From Syntrophaceae bacterium (GTDB lineage Bacteria > Desulfobacterota > Syntrophia > Syntrophales > PHBD01): DNA of 64,000 bases. The notes beneath the pieces were generated by a model, which ran no database searches, was not told where the DNA came from, and was given only the letters and a program-made list of their open reading frames with translations. Positions 19,120-28,700 of the stretch are shown here, piece after piece; position 1 is the first letter of the stretch, and each line of letters begins with the position of its first letter. Position numbers and translations under genes: made by a program. Where the stretch lies: assembly GCA_013177825.1 (NCBI GenBank), contig JABLXX010000004.1:165990-229989 (forward strand). Direction: 5' to 3'.

Positions 19120-19851
19120 ATGAAAGGCATCGTACTGGCGGGAGGACTGGGGACCCGGATGCATCCCCTGACGAAAGTGACCAACAAGCACCTCCTGCCC
19201 GTTTACAATGAACCGATGATCTATTATCCCATCAAGGCCCTAGTCAATGCGGGCATCGACGAGATTCTGATCGTGACGGGAGGCGGGAATTCCGGCGATT
19301 TTCTCCGGCTGCTGGGCAACGGCAAGGATTTCGGACTCAAGCACATCAATTACACATACCAGGAAGGAGAGGGAGGCATCGCCGCCGCCCTGAGCCTGGC
19401 GGAGTATTTCTCGGATGAGGACAGAATCATCGTCGTCCTGGGGGACAACATCATCGAGAAAAACATCTGCCGGGCCGTTCAGGCCTTCAAGGAGCAGAAG
19501 GATGGCGGCCGGATCCTGCTCAAGGAGGTTTCCGATCCCCAGCGGTTCGGCGTTCCCGTATTCGAAGGGGATCGTATCGTCCGGGTGGAGGAGAAACCCG
19601 CAAATCCGGCTTCCTCGTATGCCGTCATCGGCATCTACATGTACGACCACCGGGTGTTCGATTTCATCAAGACCCTGAAACCGTCCCAGCGGGGGGAACT
19701 GGAGATCACCGACGTGAACAACTTTTACATCCGGGAAGGAAAAATGGAGTGGGACGTCCTGGACGGCTGGTGGTCCGATGCGGGAACATTCGAATCCCTT
19801 CTATACGCCTCCAACATGGTGGCAAAAACAGGGGCGAACCGCCTGGACTGA
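19120..19851 (+). CDS. Short-form glucose-1-phosphate thymidylyltransferase-like nucleotidyltransferase
   Basis: 243 residues from the ATG at 19120, with AAAGGAGATCAGGC upstream. The N-terminal nucleotide-binding loop is GIVLAGGLGTRMHPLT, followed by NKHLLPVYNEPMIYYP. VVLGDNI near 106-112 binds the metal, and EEKPANPASSYAVIG closes the sugar site. The length is about 50 residues below RmlA of rhamnose synthesis and fits the short subfamily. It probably makes a dTDP-sugar used in surface polysaccharide, together with the next gene. rmlB and rmlD are absent, so the final sugar is unknown. Confidence 0.85.
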   Translation: MKGIVLAGGLGTRMHPLTKVTNKHLLPVYNEPMIYYPIKALVNAGIDEILIVTGGGNSGDFLRLLGNGKDFGLKHINYTYQEGEGGIAAALSLAEYFSDEDRIIVVLGDNIIEKNICRAVQAFKEQKDGGRILLKEVSDPQRFGVPVFEGDRIVRVEEKPANPASSYAVIGIYMYDHRVFDFIKTLKPSQRGELEITDVNNFYIREGKMEWDVLDGWWSDAGTFESLLYASNMVAKTGANRLD

Positions 19852-19885
19852 CGGGGTGGGACTAGAGGATGAACCGGGAGGCGTC

Positions 19886-20341
19886 ATGATCGACGGCGTG
19901 AAGGTCAAGAAGTTGCGGGTAATTCCCGACGAACGGGGACGGCTCATGGAGATCCTCCGTGCGGACGACGAGATGTTCCAGGCTTTCGGCCAGGTCTACA
20001 TGACCACCGCCTACCCCGGGGTCGTCAAGGGGTGGCATTATCACAAGGAGCAGTCGGACAATATGGCCGTCGTCCGGGGAATGATGAAGATCGTTCTCTA
20101 CGATTCCCGAAAGGATTCTCCCACCTGTGGGGAAGTGAACCAGTTTTTCGCCGGGGAGCACAACCCCATCATGGTCCACATTCCGCCTTACGTCTATCAC
20201 GGCTTCAAGTGCATCTCCGCGGAAGAGGCGATCGTGGTGAACGTGCCCGACCGGGTCTACCGCTACGACGATCCGGATGAATACCGGGCCGATCCCCATG
20301 AAAACGATATCCCGTACAGCTGGGACCGGAAGGACGGGTGA
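19886..20341 (+). CDS. dTDP-sugar 3,5-epimerase-like cupin (RmlC family, short)
   Basis: 151 residues from the ATG at 19886 with GGGAGGCGTC upstream. It has RmlC-family landmarks in order: an early DERG stretch, YMTTAYPGVVKGWHYHKEQSD with the catalytic-type His pair, and VYHGFKCISAEEA near the cupin core. It is about 30 residues shorter than standard RmlC. It starts 34 bases after the nucleotidyltransferase and likely modifies its product. Whether it epimerises both positions, or only isomerises, cannot be judged. Confidence 0.8.
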   Translation: MIDGVKVKKLRVIPDERGRLMEILRADDEMFQAFGQVYMTTAYPGVVKGWHYHKEQSDNMAVVRGMMKIVLYDSRKDSPTCGEVNQFFAGEHNPIMVHIPPYVYHGFKCISAEEAIVVNVPDRVYRYDDPDEYRADPHENDIPYSWDRKDG

Positions 20342-20353
20342 CGAAAGGCGACC

Positions 20354-21124
20354 ATGGCCGTATTCATGGACATCTTCATCGCTGTAGCGACCGCCTGTGT
20401 GGGCAGCTTTCTCAATGTCTGCATCGCCCGGATGCCCGTCGAAGGCCAGTCCATCGTAAAGCCCGCGTCGCGATGCCCCAGGTGCGGGCACCCGATCCGC
20501 ATCTACGACAACATCCCGATCATCAGCTGGCTGATTCTGAGGGGAAAATGCCGGGACTGCGGGGAGCCCATTTCGTTCCGCTATCCTCTCGTCGAGGGTT
20601 TGACCGCCATCCTGGGATTGACTCTTTTCAAACTGTTCGGCCTCGGTCTGCCTTTCCTGGCCGCCTTCCTGTTCGTCTCCGCCCTTGTCGTCATCACCTT
20701 CATCGACCTGGACCACCAGATCATCCCCCATGCGATCACCCTGCCGGGAATCCCGCTCTGTTTCCTGGCGGCTGTTTTTATCATGCGTGTTCCGGCGGTG
20801 GATTCCTTTCTGGGGATCATGATCGGTGCGGGCACCCTCTATTTCGTGGCCGTATACTTCGAGGCCATCACGGGCCGGGAGGGCATGGGCGGAGGAGACG
20901 TGAACCTGCTGGCCATGCTGGGCGCTTTTTTCGGCTGGAAATCGCTTCTTTTCATCATTCTCATGAGCTCCTTGACGGGAGCACTGGCGGGAGTGGGATA
21001 TATCCTGCTGAAAAAAAAGAACCGGGAAACGCCCATCCCGTTCGGTCCTTTCCTCTGCCTTGGGGCGCTCGGTTATCTTTTCGCGGGGGACCCGTTTCTC
21101 CGCTGGCTCCTGACGCGTTCGTGA
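20354..21124 (+). CDS. Prepilin peptidase / N-methyltransferase (A24 family)
   Basis: 256 residues, a polytopic inner-membrane aspartyl peptidase. It cleaves and N-methylates type IV pilin or type II pseudopilin leaders. The N-terminal cytoplasmic domain has two cysteine pairs, C41-C44 and C66-C69, as in bifunctional PilD. Catalytic aspartates are in FIDLDHQIIP (near 118/120) and GMGGGDVN (Asp near 182), with N in place of the more usual K two residues later. About seven membrane segments. It starts 12 bases after the epimerase-like gene. Its only likely functional partner in the window is the GspE/PilB ATPase at 59.1-60.7 kb. Confidence 0.92.
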   Translation: MAVFMDIFIAVATACVGSFLNVCIARMPVEGQSIVKPASRCPRCGHPIRIYDNIPIISWLILRGKCRDCGEPISFRYPLVEGLTAILGLTLFKLFGLGLPFLAAFLFVSALVVITFIDLDHQIIPHAITLPGIPLCFLAAVFIMRVPAVDSFLGIMIGAGTLYFVAVYFEAITGREGMGGGDVNLLAMLGAFFGWKSLLFIILMSSLTGALAGVGYILLKKKNRETPIPFGPFLCLGALGYLFAGDPFLRWLLTRS

Positions 21125-21252
21125 GGTTCAAAAAGGCTTGACTTCATCGGGTGGTGCGGATAAACGTATCGCCCGGAGCGATAGAACCGGCACCGGAGGA
21201 GAGGTCGTTCCCGGACTTGCCGGTGATTGAAGGCTGAAAAAGGGGGCTGTCA

Positions 21253-21423
21253 ATGGGAACGGACAAGAAGTACTGTGCAATCTGTGCATGGAGAGGAACC
21301 TGTCAGAAGCGGTTCAGCGTCTCGACGGATGCCTCAGGCAACGTTCATTGTCCCGATTACACGAGGGATCTGGCGATCAAGGACCAGGACGTCGAGGCGG
21401 CGAAAAAGAAATTCGACGGATAG
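21253..21423 (+). CDS. 56-residue four-cysteine small protein of unknown function
   Basis: A short frame beginning MGTDKKYCAICAWRGTC and ending KKKFDG. Cysteines at 8, 11, 17 and 34 could bind zinc or an Fe-S cluster: CxxC, then C six residues later, then C in VHCPDY. The tail is charged and probably helical. The ATG has GGGGG about six bases upstream. Codon use is GC-rich at third positions, like its neighbours. A clear terminator lies about 90 bases downstream, supporting an independent transcript. I do not recognise a named family. It could be a small metal-binding regulator or a ferredoxin-like accessory protein. Confidence 0.7.
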   Translation: MGTDKKYCAICAWRGTCQKRFSVSTDASGNVHCPDYTRDLAIKDQDVEAAKKKFDG

Positions 21424-21511
21424 GAACGGGATCCCGGCAGGATCCGGGCCTGCGTGTGTCGGAGTTCGAAGCGCGGATCCAAGCCGATGAGGTTCTGAAC
21501 CGATGTTTATG

Positions 21512-21539
21512 AAAAGGTTGGCCCCGTGCCAACCTTTTT
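21512..21539 (+). terminator. Rho-independent terminator after the small cysteine protein
   Basis: Perfect hairpin AAAAGGTTGGC-loop-GCCAACCTTTTT with a terminal T run. It lies between the 56-residue gene and argS, and its presence argues that argS does not start before 21575. Confidence 0.85.
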
Positions 21540-21574
21540 GCTGTCCTGCAGAAAGAAATTCCGGCAAGTTTATT

Positions 21575-23239
21575 ATGAAGCGAACACTCCAGAATATGCT
21601 GTCCGAAGCCTTGGCAGCGTCCTTCCGGGAAGGGCTCCTGCCGTCCTGTGATATTCCCGCGCTTGAAGTGGACTGGACCAAGGATCCCGTTCACGGGGAC
21701 TACGCATCCAATGCGGCCATGGTTCTCGCATCCCGTCTGAAGAGAAAACCGCGCCAGATCGCAGAGATCCTCGTAGCGAAACTCGGCGATTCCAAAGGAG
21801 TGATCCAGAAGATGGAAATCGCCGGTCCCGGCTTCATCAACTTTTTCATCGAGCCGGACCGCTGGTATCGAATGCTGGGGGAAGTGGAGGAGCGGGGCGA
21901 ACGGTACGGGATGTCGGACATAGGCCGGAACCGGAGGGTGCAGATCGAGTTTGTCAGCGCCAATCCGACGGGTCCCCTGCACATCGGCCACGCCCGCGGA
22001 GCCGTAGTCGGGGACGTCATCGCCAACATCCTTGCCGCAACGGGGCACTCGGTTTTCCGCGAGTATTACATCAACGACGCGGGCAACCAGATGAACAACC
22101 TGGGACGCTCCGTTTATTACCGCTATCTTCAGCTTCTGGGAGAAGCCGTCGAGTTTCCGGAAAACGGCTATCAGGGAGACTACATTGCCGAACTGGCCCG
22201 GGAAATACTGGCGCGGGACGGTGATCGCCACCGGGTCCTGGGGGAACAGGAAGCCGTGCCGGTTCTATCCACCGATGCCGGAGGCGAGATCCTCGAGGGG
22301 ATCAAGGACGATCTGAAAGCTTTCGGCGTGGTCTTCGACCTTTATTTCAGTGAGCAGGAACTCTACAAGGATGACGGCGTTGCGAAGCTTCTCGAGGATT
22401 TGAAACAGAAAGATTTCATCTACGAGGAGGAAGGGACGCTCTGGTTCCGGACGACCGCATTCGGGGACGAAAAAGACCGGGTTGTTGTCCGCCAGAACGG
22501 CGAACCGACCTATTTCGCTGCGGATATCGCCTATCACCGGAACAAGTTCGCCCGGGGATTCGAAACGGTCATCGACATCTGGGGTGCCGATCACCACGGA
22601 TACATTCCCCGGATGATGGCCGGTGTCCAGGCCCTCGGTCACGAGCGAGAAGCCCTGCAGGTCATCCTTGTGCAGCTTGTCAGTTTGCTCCGGGACGGAA
22701 AACCGGTGGCCATGTCCACACGTGCCGGTGAATTTGTTACGCTCCGGCAGGTTGTGGACGAAGTGGGGAAGGATGCGGCCCGCTATAATTTTCTCATGCG
22801 CCGTTCCGACAGCCATCTGGATTTCGACCTGGAGGTGGCGAAGCGCCAGTCCAACGAGAACCCCGTTTATTATGTTCAGTACGCCCACGCCCGGATCTGC
22901 AGCATCTTCCGGATGGCGGCGGAACGGGGTTTCGCCAGACCCGACCGGCGGGATGTGGATCCGTCGGTACTGAAGCTGGACGAGGAGATCGCCCTGATCA
23001 AGGCCATTGTCCGCTATCCGGAGGTCGTGGAAGCGGCGGCCCTCGCCCTGGAACCGCACCGCCTTACATTTTATCTGAACGATCTGGCAGGCTTGTTCCA
23101 CAGTTACTACAACCGGAACAAGGTCCTTTCCGAGGACGGCCCCCTGAGCATGGCACGGCTCTTTCTGGCCGGCTGCATCCAGACGGTGCTCCGCAACGGA
23201 TTGGGTCTGCTCGGCGTCACGGCGCCGGAGGCGATGTAA
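21575..23239 (+). CDS. argS: Arginine--tRNA ligase
   Basis: 554 residues from the ATG at 21575. In-frame sequence upstream is a terminator, so the earlier ATG at 21503 is rejected. This class I synthetase charges tRNA-Arg and needs the tRNA to activate arginine. It contains an N-terminal additional domain, the HIGH box as [17 protein letters not shown] near 134-150, and the degenerate KMSKS equivalent MSTRAGEF near 378-385, which is normal for ArgRS. The C-terminal anticodon domain ends [12 protein letters not shown]. It is followed after 40 bases by the SPOR gene. Confidence 0.96.
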   Translation: MKRTLQNMLSEALAASFREGLLPSCDIPALEVDWTKDPVHGDYASNAAMVLASRLKRKPRQIAEILVAKLGDSKGVIQKMEIAGPGFINFFIEPDRWYRMLGEVEERGERYGMSDIGRNRRVQIEFVSANPTGPLHIGHARGAVVGDVIANILAATGHSVFREYYINDAGNQMNNLGRSVYYRYLQLLGEAVEFPENGYQGDYIAELAREILARDGDRHRVLGEQEAVPVLSTDAGGEILEGIKDDLKAFGVVFDLYFSEQELYKDDGVAKLLEDLKQKDFIYEEEGTLWFRTTAFGDEKDRVVVRQNGEPTYFAADIAYHRNKFARGFETVIDIWGADHHGYIPRMMAGVQALGHEREALQVILVQLVSLLRDGKPVAMSTRAGEFVTLRQVVDEVGKDAARYNFLMRRSDSHLDFDLEVAKRQSNENPVYYVQYAHARICSIFRMAAERGFARPDRRDVDPSVLKLDEEIALIKAIVRYPEVVEAAALALEPHRLTFYLNDLAGLFHSYYNRNKVLSEDGPLSMARLFLAGCIQTVLRNGLGLLGVTAPEAM

Positions 23240-23279
23240 AATCCCGTTTTGTGCCGGGAACGGCGGGGAGATCGACGGA

Positions 23280-24116
23280 ATGCCCTCCAGGAACGAAAAG
23301 CGATTCGAATTCCGGTTGGGAAGACGGGGATTGCTGCTCTTTGCTGCGGGTATGTCGGCTCTGGTCTTCGCCTCCTTCTGGGTTGGGCTGCAGATGGGCA
23401 GGAATATGGAAACTCCGGCGATGCAGATGAGCCGGATGGCGCCGCCGCTGGTCGGAACCGAAAAAGGAAATCTGCCCACGCCGGGCCCTGCCAAGGTCGT
23501 TGAAACACCGGCAGTGGGAGGGGAGAAGGCAGCAACGGCGGCTGCGGCCCCCGGCGTTGCCCCGGCGCCTCAAACGGCATCTTCCGGGACGGGTTCTCCC
23601 GTGCCGTTGAAACAGGCTGAGACGAAGCCGGCGCCCGTACCTTCCAGTGCATCCGCTTCCGGAACGGTACCTCTTCCGGATGGTGCGGCTGCGCAGAAAG
23701 CAACGGCTCCTCCGGCCGCCGGAGCGGTCGGGCGTGCACCGGCAGGCGAAAGAGACGCGAAAGCAGGGAAGTCGGCGCCGTCCGTTCAGGCTTCGGTGGC
23801 AGCCACTCGCGGAGTGGAGACGGCGGTTGCACCTCCAAAGAAGACAGCCGAACCGGCAAAAGGAGCAGGGACAGCCAAAGAATCCTTCATCCTGCAGGTT
23901 GCCTCTTACAAGGAAAAGGTGAAGGCGGAAGAGACGGCCAAAAAACTGGGCTCCATGGGATTCAGGCCGCGGATTCAGGCGGTCGATCTGCCGGCAAAGG
24001 GACGCTGGTTCCGCATTGTCGTTGGAGGATTCGAGTCCCGGGATGCCGCTCAAAAGGCGGCGGATAAGATATCCAAGAAACTCAAGGGCATCAATTGTAT
24101 CGTTCGCAAAGTATGA
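23280..24116 (+). CDS. Membrane-anchored SPOR-domain protein (FtsN/DedD-like)
   Basis: 278 residues: a short cytoplasmic Arg-rich N-terminus, one membrane helix (about 18-40), a long Pro/Ala-rich low-complexity linker (about 45-195) and a C-terminal SPOR domain (about 200-278). SPOR domains bind glycan strands stripped of stem peptides at division septa, so a role in cell division or septal peptidoglycan is likely. The sequence FILQVASYKEKVKAEETAKKL begins the SPOR fold. The linker is too variable to allow a finer name. It lies between argS and ffh. Confidence 0.88.
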   Translation: MPSRNEKRFEFRLGRRGLLLFAAGMSALVFASFWVGLQMGRNMETPAMQMSRMAPPLVGTEKGNLPTPGPAKVVETPAVGGEKAATAAAAPGVAPAPQTASSGTGSPVPLKQAETKPAPVPSSASASGTVPLPDGAAAQKATAPPAAGAVGRAPAGERDAKAGKSAPSVQASVAATRGVETAVAPPKKTAEPAKGAGTAKESFILQVASYKEKVKAEETAKKLGSMGFRPRIQAVDLPAKGRWFRIVVGGFESRDAAQKAADKISKKLKGINCIVRKV

Positions 24117-24231
24117 TGGTTTTGGATCGAAGAGATGGAATCCCCCCGGGGAAGCCCTGCGGCATATGCTGGACCCACGACGTGCCCTCCGGGGCCGGGG
24201 GACGGAAGACGCCCGACGAAGGTTGAAGATC

Positions 24232-25572
24232 ATGTTCGAGAACCTGACTGAAAAACTGGAAGGAATTTTTAAAAAGCTCAGGGGCCATGGCGTACTGACG
24301 GAAGAGAACATCCAGGACGCTATGAAGGAAATCCGGATGGCGCTTCTCGAGGCGGACGTGAATTTCCGGGTCGTCCGTGATTTTGTCGAGGACGTCCGTA
24401 CCAGGGCAGTCGGCCAGCACGTCCTGGAAAGCCTGTCGCCGGGGCAGCAGGTCGTCAAGATCGTCCATGAGCGTCTCGTGGAACTCATGGGCGGAACGGG
24501 CAGCGCAATGCGGTTCGGGAACCGTATCCCAACGCCCGTCATGATGGTGGGTCTTCAGGGATGCGGAAAAACGACAACATCCGTGAAGCTGGCCCGTATC
24601 CTGGCGGCCCAGGGGAAGCGGGTGTCCCTCGTTTCCGCCGACGTCTATCGGCCCGCCGCCATTGAACAGCTGCGGGTGCTGACCGAATCCATCGGCGCAG
24701 GCTTCCACCGGGCTGATGATTTGAAAGATCCCGTAAAGATCTGTCTGAATGCTGTCGATGAGGCCCGCTCGAAAGGGTACGAAGTCCTGATTATCGACAC
24801 CGCCGGCCGTCTTCACATTGATGAAGCCATGATGGACGAACTGCGGCGCATCAAGGAAGCCGTGCTTCCAGCGGAGATCCTCTTCGTGGCCGATGCGATG
24901 ACCGGCCAGGAAGCAGTGAATGTGGCAGCGAAATTTAACGAGAGCCTCGGCATCGACGGCGTCATCATGACGAAGATGGACGGGGATGCCAGGGGTGGCG
25001 CCGCCCTCTCGCTGCGTGCGGTGATCGGGAAACCCATAAAATTCGTCGGTGTCGGAGAGAAGGTGGACGCGCTCGAGCCGTTCCATCCGGAGCGGATGGC
25101 CTCCCGGATCCTCGGAATGGGAGATATCCTGACCCTGGTGGAGAAGGCCCAGACGGCGGTCGACCAGAAAAAGGCCATCGAACTGGAACGGAAAATCCGC
25201 AAAAACGAGTTCACCCTCGAGGATTTTCGGGACCAGTTGTCGCAGATCCGGAAGATGGGATCGCTGCAGGACATTCTGGGCATGATCCCCGGCCTTGGGC
25301 GGGTGAAAGCCATGAAGGATACAATGCCGGACGAAAAGGAGCTTGTCCGGATCTCCGCCATCATTGATTCAATGACCCGCCAGGAGCGGGCGAATTACCT
25401 CATCATCGACGGCTCCAGGCGCAAGAGGATCGCCCGGGGAAGCGGGACCTCCGTACAGGATGTGAACCGGCTGTTGAAGAATTACATTGAGATGAGGAAG
25501 ATCATGAAAAGGATGACCTCCAAGGACGGCATCAAGGCCCTCCGCCGGGGTAATTTTCCCTTTTCATTCTGA
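24232..25572 (+). CDS. ffh: Signal recognition particle protein Ffh
   Basis: 446 residues from the ATG at 24232; upstream in-frame sequence overlaps the SPOR gene and is not typical. This GTPase binds signal sequences and the 4.5S RNA and delivers ribosomes to FtsY. The N domain begins MFENLTEKLEGIFKKLRG. The G domain has Walker A GLQGCGKTTT near 107-116, DTAGR near 188 and TKMDGDARGG near 247-256. The M domain contains the GSGTSVQDVNRLL RNA-binding helix and ends RRGNFPFSF. It leads into rpsP, the usual ffh-rpsP order. Confidence 0.97.
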   Translation: MFENLTEKLEGIFKKLRGHGVLTEENIQDAMKEIRMALLEADVNFRVVRDFVEDVRTRAVGQHVLESLSPGQQVVKIVHERLVELMGGTGSAMRFGNRIPTPVMMVGLQGCGKTTTSVKLARILAAQGKRVSLVSADVYRPAAIEQLRVLTESIGAGFHRADDLKDPVKICLNAVDEARSKGYEVLIIDTAGRLHIDEAMMDELRRIKEAVLPAEILFVADAMTGQEAVNVAAKFNESLGIDGVIMTKMDGDARGGAALSLRAVIGKPIKFVGVGEKVDALEPFHPERMASRILGMGDILTLVEKAQTAVDQKKAIELERKIRKNEFTLEDFRDQLSQIRKMGSLQDILGMIPGLGRVKAMKDTMPDEKELVRISAIIDSMTRQERANYLIIDGSRRKRIARGSGTSVQDVNRLLKNYIEMRKIMKRMTSKDGIKALRRGNFPFSF

Positions 25573-25642
25573 AAAAGATATGTTAATCAATCACCCTTTT
25601 CGTTAGAAAAACCACTTTCGGAGGAGGTTACAAGCAGATAGA

Positions 25643-25894
25643 ATGGCAACAAAGATCAGACTGGCACGCATGGGAACCCGGAGCAGGCCTTTCTACCGCA
25701 TCGTGGTAGCCGATTCCGAATTTCCGAGAGACGGAAGATTCATCGAGATTGTCGGCCACTACGACCCCAAAAAAGAGCCGGCGGAAGTAACCTTGAAAGA
25801 CGAACGCGTCCGGGAATGGCTCTCCAAGGGGGCGAAGCCGACGCTCACTGTTTCCCAGCTGCTGAAAAAAAAGGGAATCCCACTTAAAGGGTAA
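25643..25894 (+). CDS. rpsP: 30S ribosomal protein S16
   Basis: 83 residues, beginning [20 protein letters not shown], the conserved S16 N-terminus, and containing VGHYDPKK. It is the first ribosomal-protein gene of the rpsP-khpA-rimM-trmD-rplS cluster. The GGAGGAGG ribosome-site-like sequence sits farther than usual from the ATG. Confidence 0.98.
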   Translation: MATKIRLARMGTRSRPFYRIVVADSEFPRDGRFIEIVGHYDPKKEPAEVTLKDERVREWLSKGAKPTLTVSQLLKKKGIPLKG

Positions 25895-26050
25895 CTTTTG
25901 CCCGTCATTTCCGGCCGAACGGCATGTTTCGGGCGCTTCCGACCCACGATCGATCGTGCAAGCAGGAGATCCCAGGCTGCCGGCAGGCAGCCGGTGAGAA
26001 TCGATATTCGTGACGCTTCAATCTTTGCAGACATCACGGAGGTGGGAACG

Positions 26051-26281
26051 ATGAAGGAGCTCATCAAGTACATGGCGCAGGCTTTGGTGGATCATCCTGA
26101 TCAGGTGGAAGTGAATGAAATCGTTGGAGAGCAGACCTCGGTGATCGAATTGAGAGTGGCCAAAGAGGATTTGGGGAAGGTTATCGGAAAGCAGGGACGA
26201 ACCGCCAAGGCGATGCGGGCTATCTTGAGCGCCGCTTCAACGAAAATCCGTAAGAGGACGGTCCTCGAGATCATTGAATGA
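26051..26281 (+). CDS. khpA: KH-domain RNA-binding protein KhpA
   Basis: 76 residues from the ATG at 26051. A single type II KH fold with the RNA-binding GKQG loop in [16 protein letters not shown] near 44-59. KhpA, often with KhpB/Jag, binds structured RNAs and influences division and translation. The position between rpsP and rimM is the conserved location of this gene. An in-frame extension back to 25898 has no family resemblance and is discarded. Confidence 0.93.
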   Translation: MKELIKYMAQALVDHPDQVEVNEIVGEQTSVIELRVAKEDLGKVIGKQGRTAKAMRAILSAASTKIRKRTVLEIIE

Positions 26282-26284
26282 TGC

Positions 26285-26785
26285 ATGAGACTCCTGGAAA
26301 TCGGACGGATCGTCAAGTATCACGGGTTGAAAGGAGCCTTGAAGGTGCTCTCCTTCCTGGAGGGAAACCGCACCCTGAAAACCATCCATGAAGTTTATAT
26401 CGGGAAGGAGGCCACCCGTGCCGTTCCTTTCCGGATAAAGTCCGTAGAACCGCTCAAAAGGGCATTTGCACTGACCCTGGAAGGTATTGAGCGGAATGAA
26501 CAGGCGGAATCCCTTCTGGGGTGCAGCGTCTGGATTCCCGCGGACCGCCTGGAGAAACTTCCGGACGGCGAGTATTACTGGTGGCAGATCATCGGCCTTG
26601 AAGTCCGGTCGGAGGAAGGGTGTCGACTGGGCTTCATAGAAGAGATCCTTCCCACGGGAAGCAACGATGTGTATGTCTGCCGGGGGGGCGAGAGGGAGAT
26701 TTTGCTCCCGGCCATTGCAGACGTGATTCGGGAGATTGACACGGAGAAGGGATTCGTAACCGTTCGAATCCTTGAGGGACTTTGA
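26285..26785 (+). CDS. rimM: Ribosome maturation factor RimM
   Basis: 166 residues. It assists 16S 3'-domain assembly around S19. The N-terminal RimM domain begins MRLLEIGRIVKYHGLKGALKV. The C-terminal PRC-barrel domain is marked by YYWWQIIGLEV and EREILLPAIADVI. It follows khpA by three bases and precedes trmD by six, a tight operon. Length is typical. Confidence 0.95.
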   Translation: MRLLEIGRIVKYHGLKGALKVLSFLEGNRTLKTIHEVYIGKEATRAVPFRIKSVEPLKRAFALTLEGIERNEQAESLLGCSVWIPADRLEKLPDGEYYWWQIIGLEVRSEEGCRLGFIEEILPTGSNDVYVCRGGEREILLPAIADVIREIDTEKGFVTVRILEGL

Positions 26786-26791
26786 GCCGCC

Positions 26792-27541
26792 ATGCTCCGC
26801 TTCGATATCCTGTCGATTTTCCCGGAGATGTTCCGATCCCCCTTCGATGCCAGCCTTATAGCGAAGGCCAAGGACAAAGGGAGAATCGAGATTCACCTGC
26901 ACGACATCCGGGATTATGCCGAGGGAAGGCACCGGATGACGGACGATTATCCTTACGGCGGCGGCGGTGGGATGGTCATGAAGGTGGAGCCGGTGGCCCG
27001 TGCACTGGAGGCCATCGTTCCGGAGCGGGACGGGACCCTCGTGGTGCTTCTCTCTCCCCAGGGAGAACCGTTGCGGCAGAGGCTGGTCGAGGAACTGGCC
27101 TCCTGGCCTCGACTGGTCATGATTTGCGGACATTATGAGGGTGTGGACGAGCGAATCCGGGCCCATCTTGTCGACCGCGAAATCTCCATCGGCGATTATG
27201 TCCTGACGGGAGGGGAACTGGCGGCCATGGTCCTCGTGGATGCCGTCGCCCGTCTGGTTCCCGGTGTTCTGGGAAACAGCAATTCACCTGCGGAGGATTC
27301 ATTTTCCGCCGGGCTTCTCGAACACCCCCAGTATACGAGACCGGAAGACTTTCGGGGGTGGAAGGTCCCGGATGTTTTGCTCTCGGGCCATCACAAGGCC
27401 ATTGATGGCTGGAGAAAGCGGGAGTCGTTGAGGAGGACATGGAAACGGCGCCGGGATCTCCTAGAATCGTCGCCGCTGACGGAGGAAGAACAGAAGATCC
27501 TCAGGAGTCTGATCCTGGAGGATGAAAACAAGAGTCCGTAG
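26792..27541 (+). CDS. trmD: tRNA (guanine37-N1)-methyltransferase TrmD
   Basis: 249 residues. It methylates G37 of tRNAs with a G36, using S-adenosylmethionine bound in a deep trefoil knot. The conserved segments are [11 protein letters not shown] at the N-terminus, [14 protein letters not shown] near 51-64, [12 protein letters not shown] near 111-122, and the knot region [15 protein letters not shown] near 134-148. It starts six bases after rimM. Confidence 0.97.
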   Translation: MLRFDILSIFPEMFRSPFDASLIAKAKDKGRIEIHLHDIRDYAEGRHRMTDDYPYGGGGGMVMKVEPVARALEAIVPERDGTLVVLLSPQGEPLRQRLVEELASWPRLVMICGHYEGVDERIRAHLVDREISIGDYVLTGGELAAMVLVDAVARLVPGVLGNSNSPAEDSFSAGLLEHPQYTRPEDFRGWKVPDVLLSGHHKAIDGWRKRESLRRTWKRRRDLLESSPLTEEEQKILRSLILEDENKSP

Positions 27542-27652
27542 TCGTCCATATCCGGTTCCTTCCGGAATGGGATGAAAGAGGAAAAGCGAGCGACGGGCCG
27601 ATGAAGCAATTTACAGGGGTGGCCTTGTAGGGATAGAAGGAGGCGCTTTGCC

Positions 27653-28000
27653 ATGAATGTATTGGATATTATTGAAAAGGAACAGATGCGGGGAGACATC
27701 CCCGAATTCAAGCCCGGCGATACGGTAAAGGTCTATGTCCGGATCGTGGAAGGCCAGAAGCAGCGGATCCAGGCCTTCGAAGGCGTGGTGATCAGGAGAA
27801 GGCGCGGAAACAACCGTTCCAGCTTCACCGTCCGGAAGATTTCCTATGGTATCGGAGTTGAACGGACGTTCCCGCTTCATTCCCCCGTGATCGACCGGAT
27901 CGAGGTAATCAGCCGCGGCAAGGTTCGCCGATCCCGACTTTACTATCTGAGAGAGTTGAGAGGGAAAAAGGCCCGGATCAAGGACGCGAGCAGGACCTGA
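27653..28000 (+). CDS. rplS: 50S ribosomal protein L19
   Basis: 115 residues, normal length. The sequence includes [16 protein letters not shown] and [13 protein letters not shown], typical of L19, and ends [11 protein letters not shown]. The start is ATG at 27653 with AAGGAGGC upstream. It follows trmD after a 111-base gap in which nothing else is evident. Confidence 0.98.
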   Translation: MNVLDIIEKEQMRGDIPEFKPGDTVKVYVRIVEGQKQRIQAFEGVVIRRRRGNNRSSFTVRKISYGIGVERTFPLHSPVIDRIEVISRGKVRRSRLYYLRELRGKKARIKDASRT

Positions 28001-28073
28001 AACGGCGGGACGGGGGCATCCCATCCCGCGGCGGCAGGATCCCTCACGGGGGATCGTGCCGCCGAAGAGAGCG

Positions 28074-28700
28074 ATGGATCATTTCGAACGCAAGGCTCTT
28101 GAGGAGGGTTTTTCCTCCATTGCCGGCGTGGACGAAGCCGGCCGGGGAGCCCTTTGCGGGCCCGTCGTTGCCGCTGCTGTTATTTTTCCTCCCGGATATC
28201 GGAATCCCGACATAAAAGATTCAAAACTGCTGCGCCCGCAGGTTCGGGAAACTCTCCATGACCGGATCCACCAGGATGCCCTGGCGGTCGGCATTGGCGT
28301 GGTCGAAGCACAAGTGATCGACCGCATCAACATCCTGCAGGCGACATTGGCCGCGATGAAGGATGCCGTGCTCGGACTGTCCCAACAGCCGGATTTTCTT
28401 CTCGTAGACGGCCGGAATGCCATTCCCCTTGATTTCAATCAGAAGGTCATTGTCGGTGGAGACCGCCTAAGCGTTTCCGTCGCGGCTGCGTCCATCGTGG
28501 CCAAGGTTTCCCGGGATAAAATCATGGAAATCTATCATCATCAATTTCCGCAGTACAATTTTCTCCGGAATAAAGGCTACGGGACGGAAGAACACCGGTA
28601 TGCCATTCAGGTTTACGGGGCCTCCAAGATTCACCGGAAATCCTTTCACCTGAAGGCAAAGGCCTTTCCCTCTCCCTCTGAACCTCTCCCTTTTTCATGA
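28074..28700 (+). CDS. rnhB: Ribonuclease HII
   Basis: 208 residues from the ATG at 28074 (AAGAGAGCG upstream); a GTG at 28056 would add six. It cleaves RNA in DNA-RNA hybrids, including single ribonucleotides in DNA. The catalytic DEAGRG box is in IAGVDEAGRGALCGPVV near 17-33. DSKLL follows near 54-58, and a further active-site Asp is in LVDGR near 114-118. It overlaps the next gene by four bases. The stretch IVAKVSRDKIM is typical of RNase HII. Confidence 0.95.
   Translation: MDHFERKALEEGFSSIAGVDEAGRGALCGPVVAAAVIFPPGYRNPDIKDSKLLRPQVRETLHDRIHQDALAVGIGVVEAQVIDRINILQATLAAMKDAVLGLSQQPDFLLVDGRNAIPLDFNQKVIVGGDRLSVSVAAASIVAKVSRDKIMEIYHHQFPQYNFLRNKGYGTEEHRYAIQVYGASKIHRKSFHLKAKAFPSPSEPLPFS

Noticed and set aside
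25975-25992. Seven-base hairpin between rpsP and khpA
   Set aside because: GGCTGCC-GGCA-GGCAGCC is a short stem with no T tract and lies inside a conserved operon; it may be chance in GC-rich DNA.
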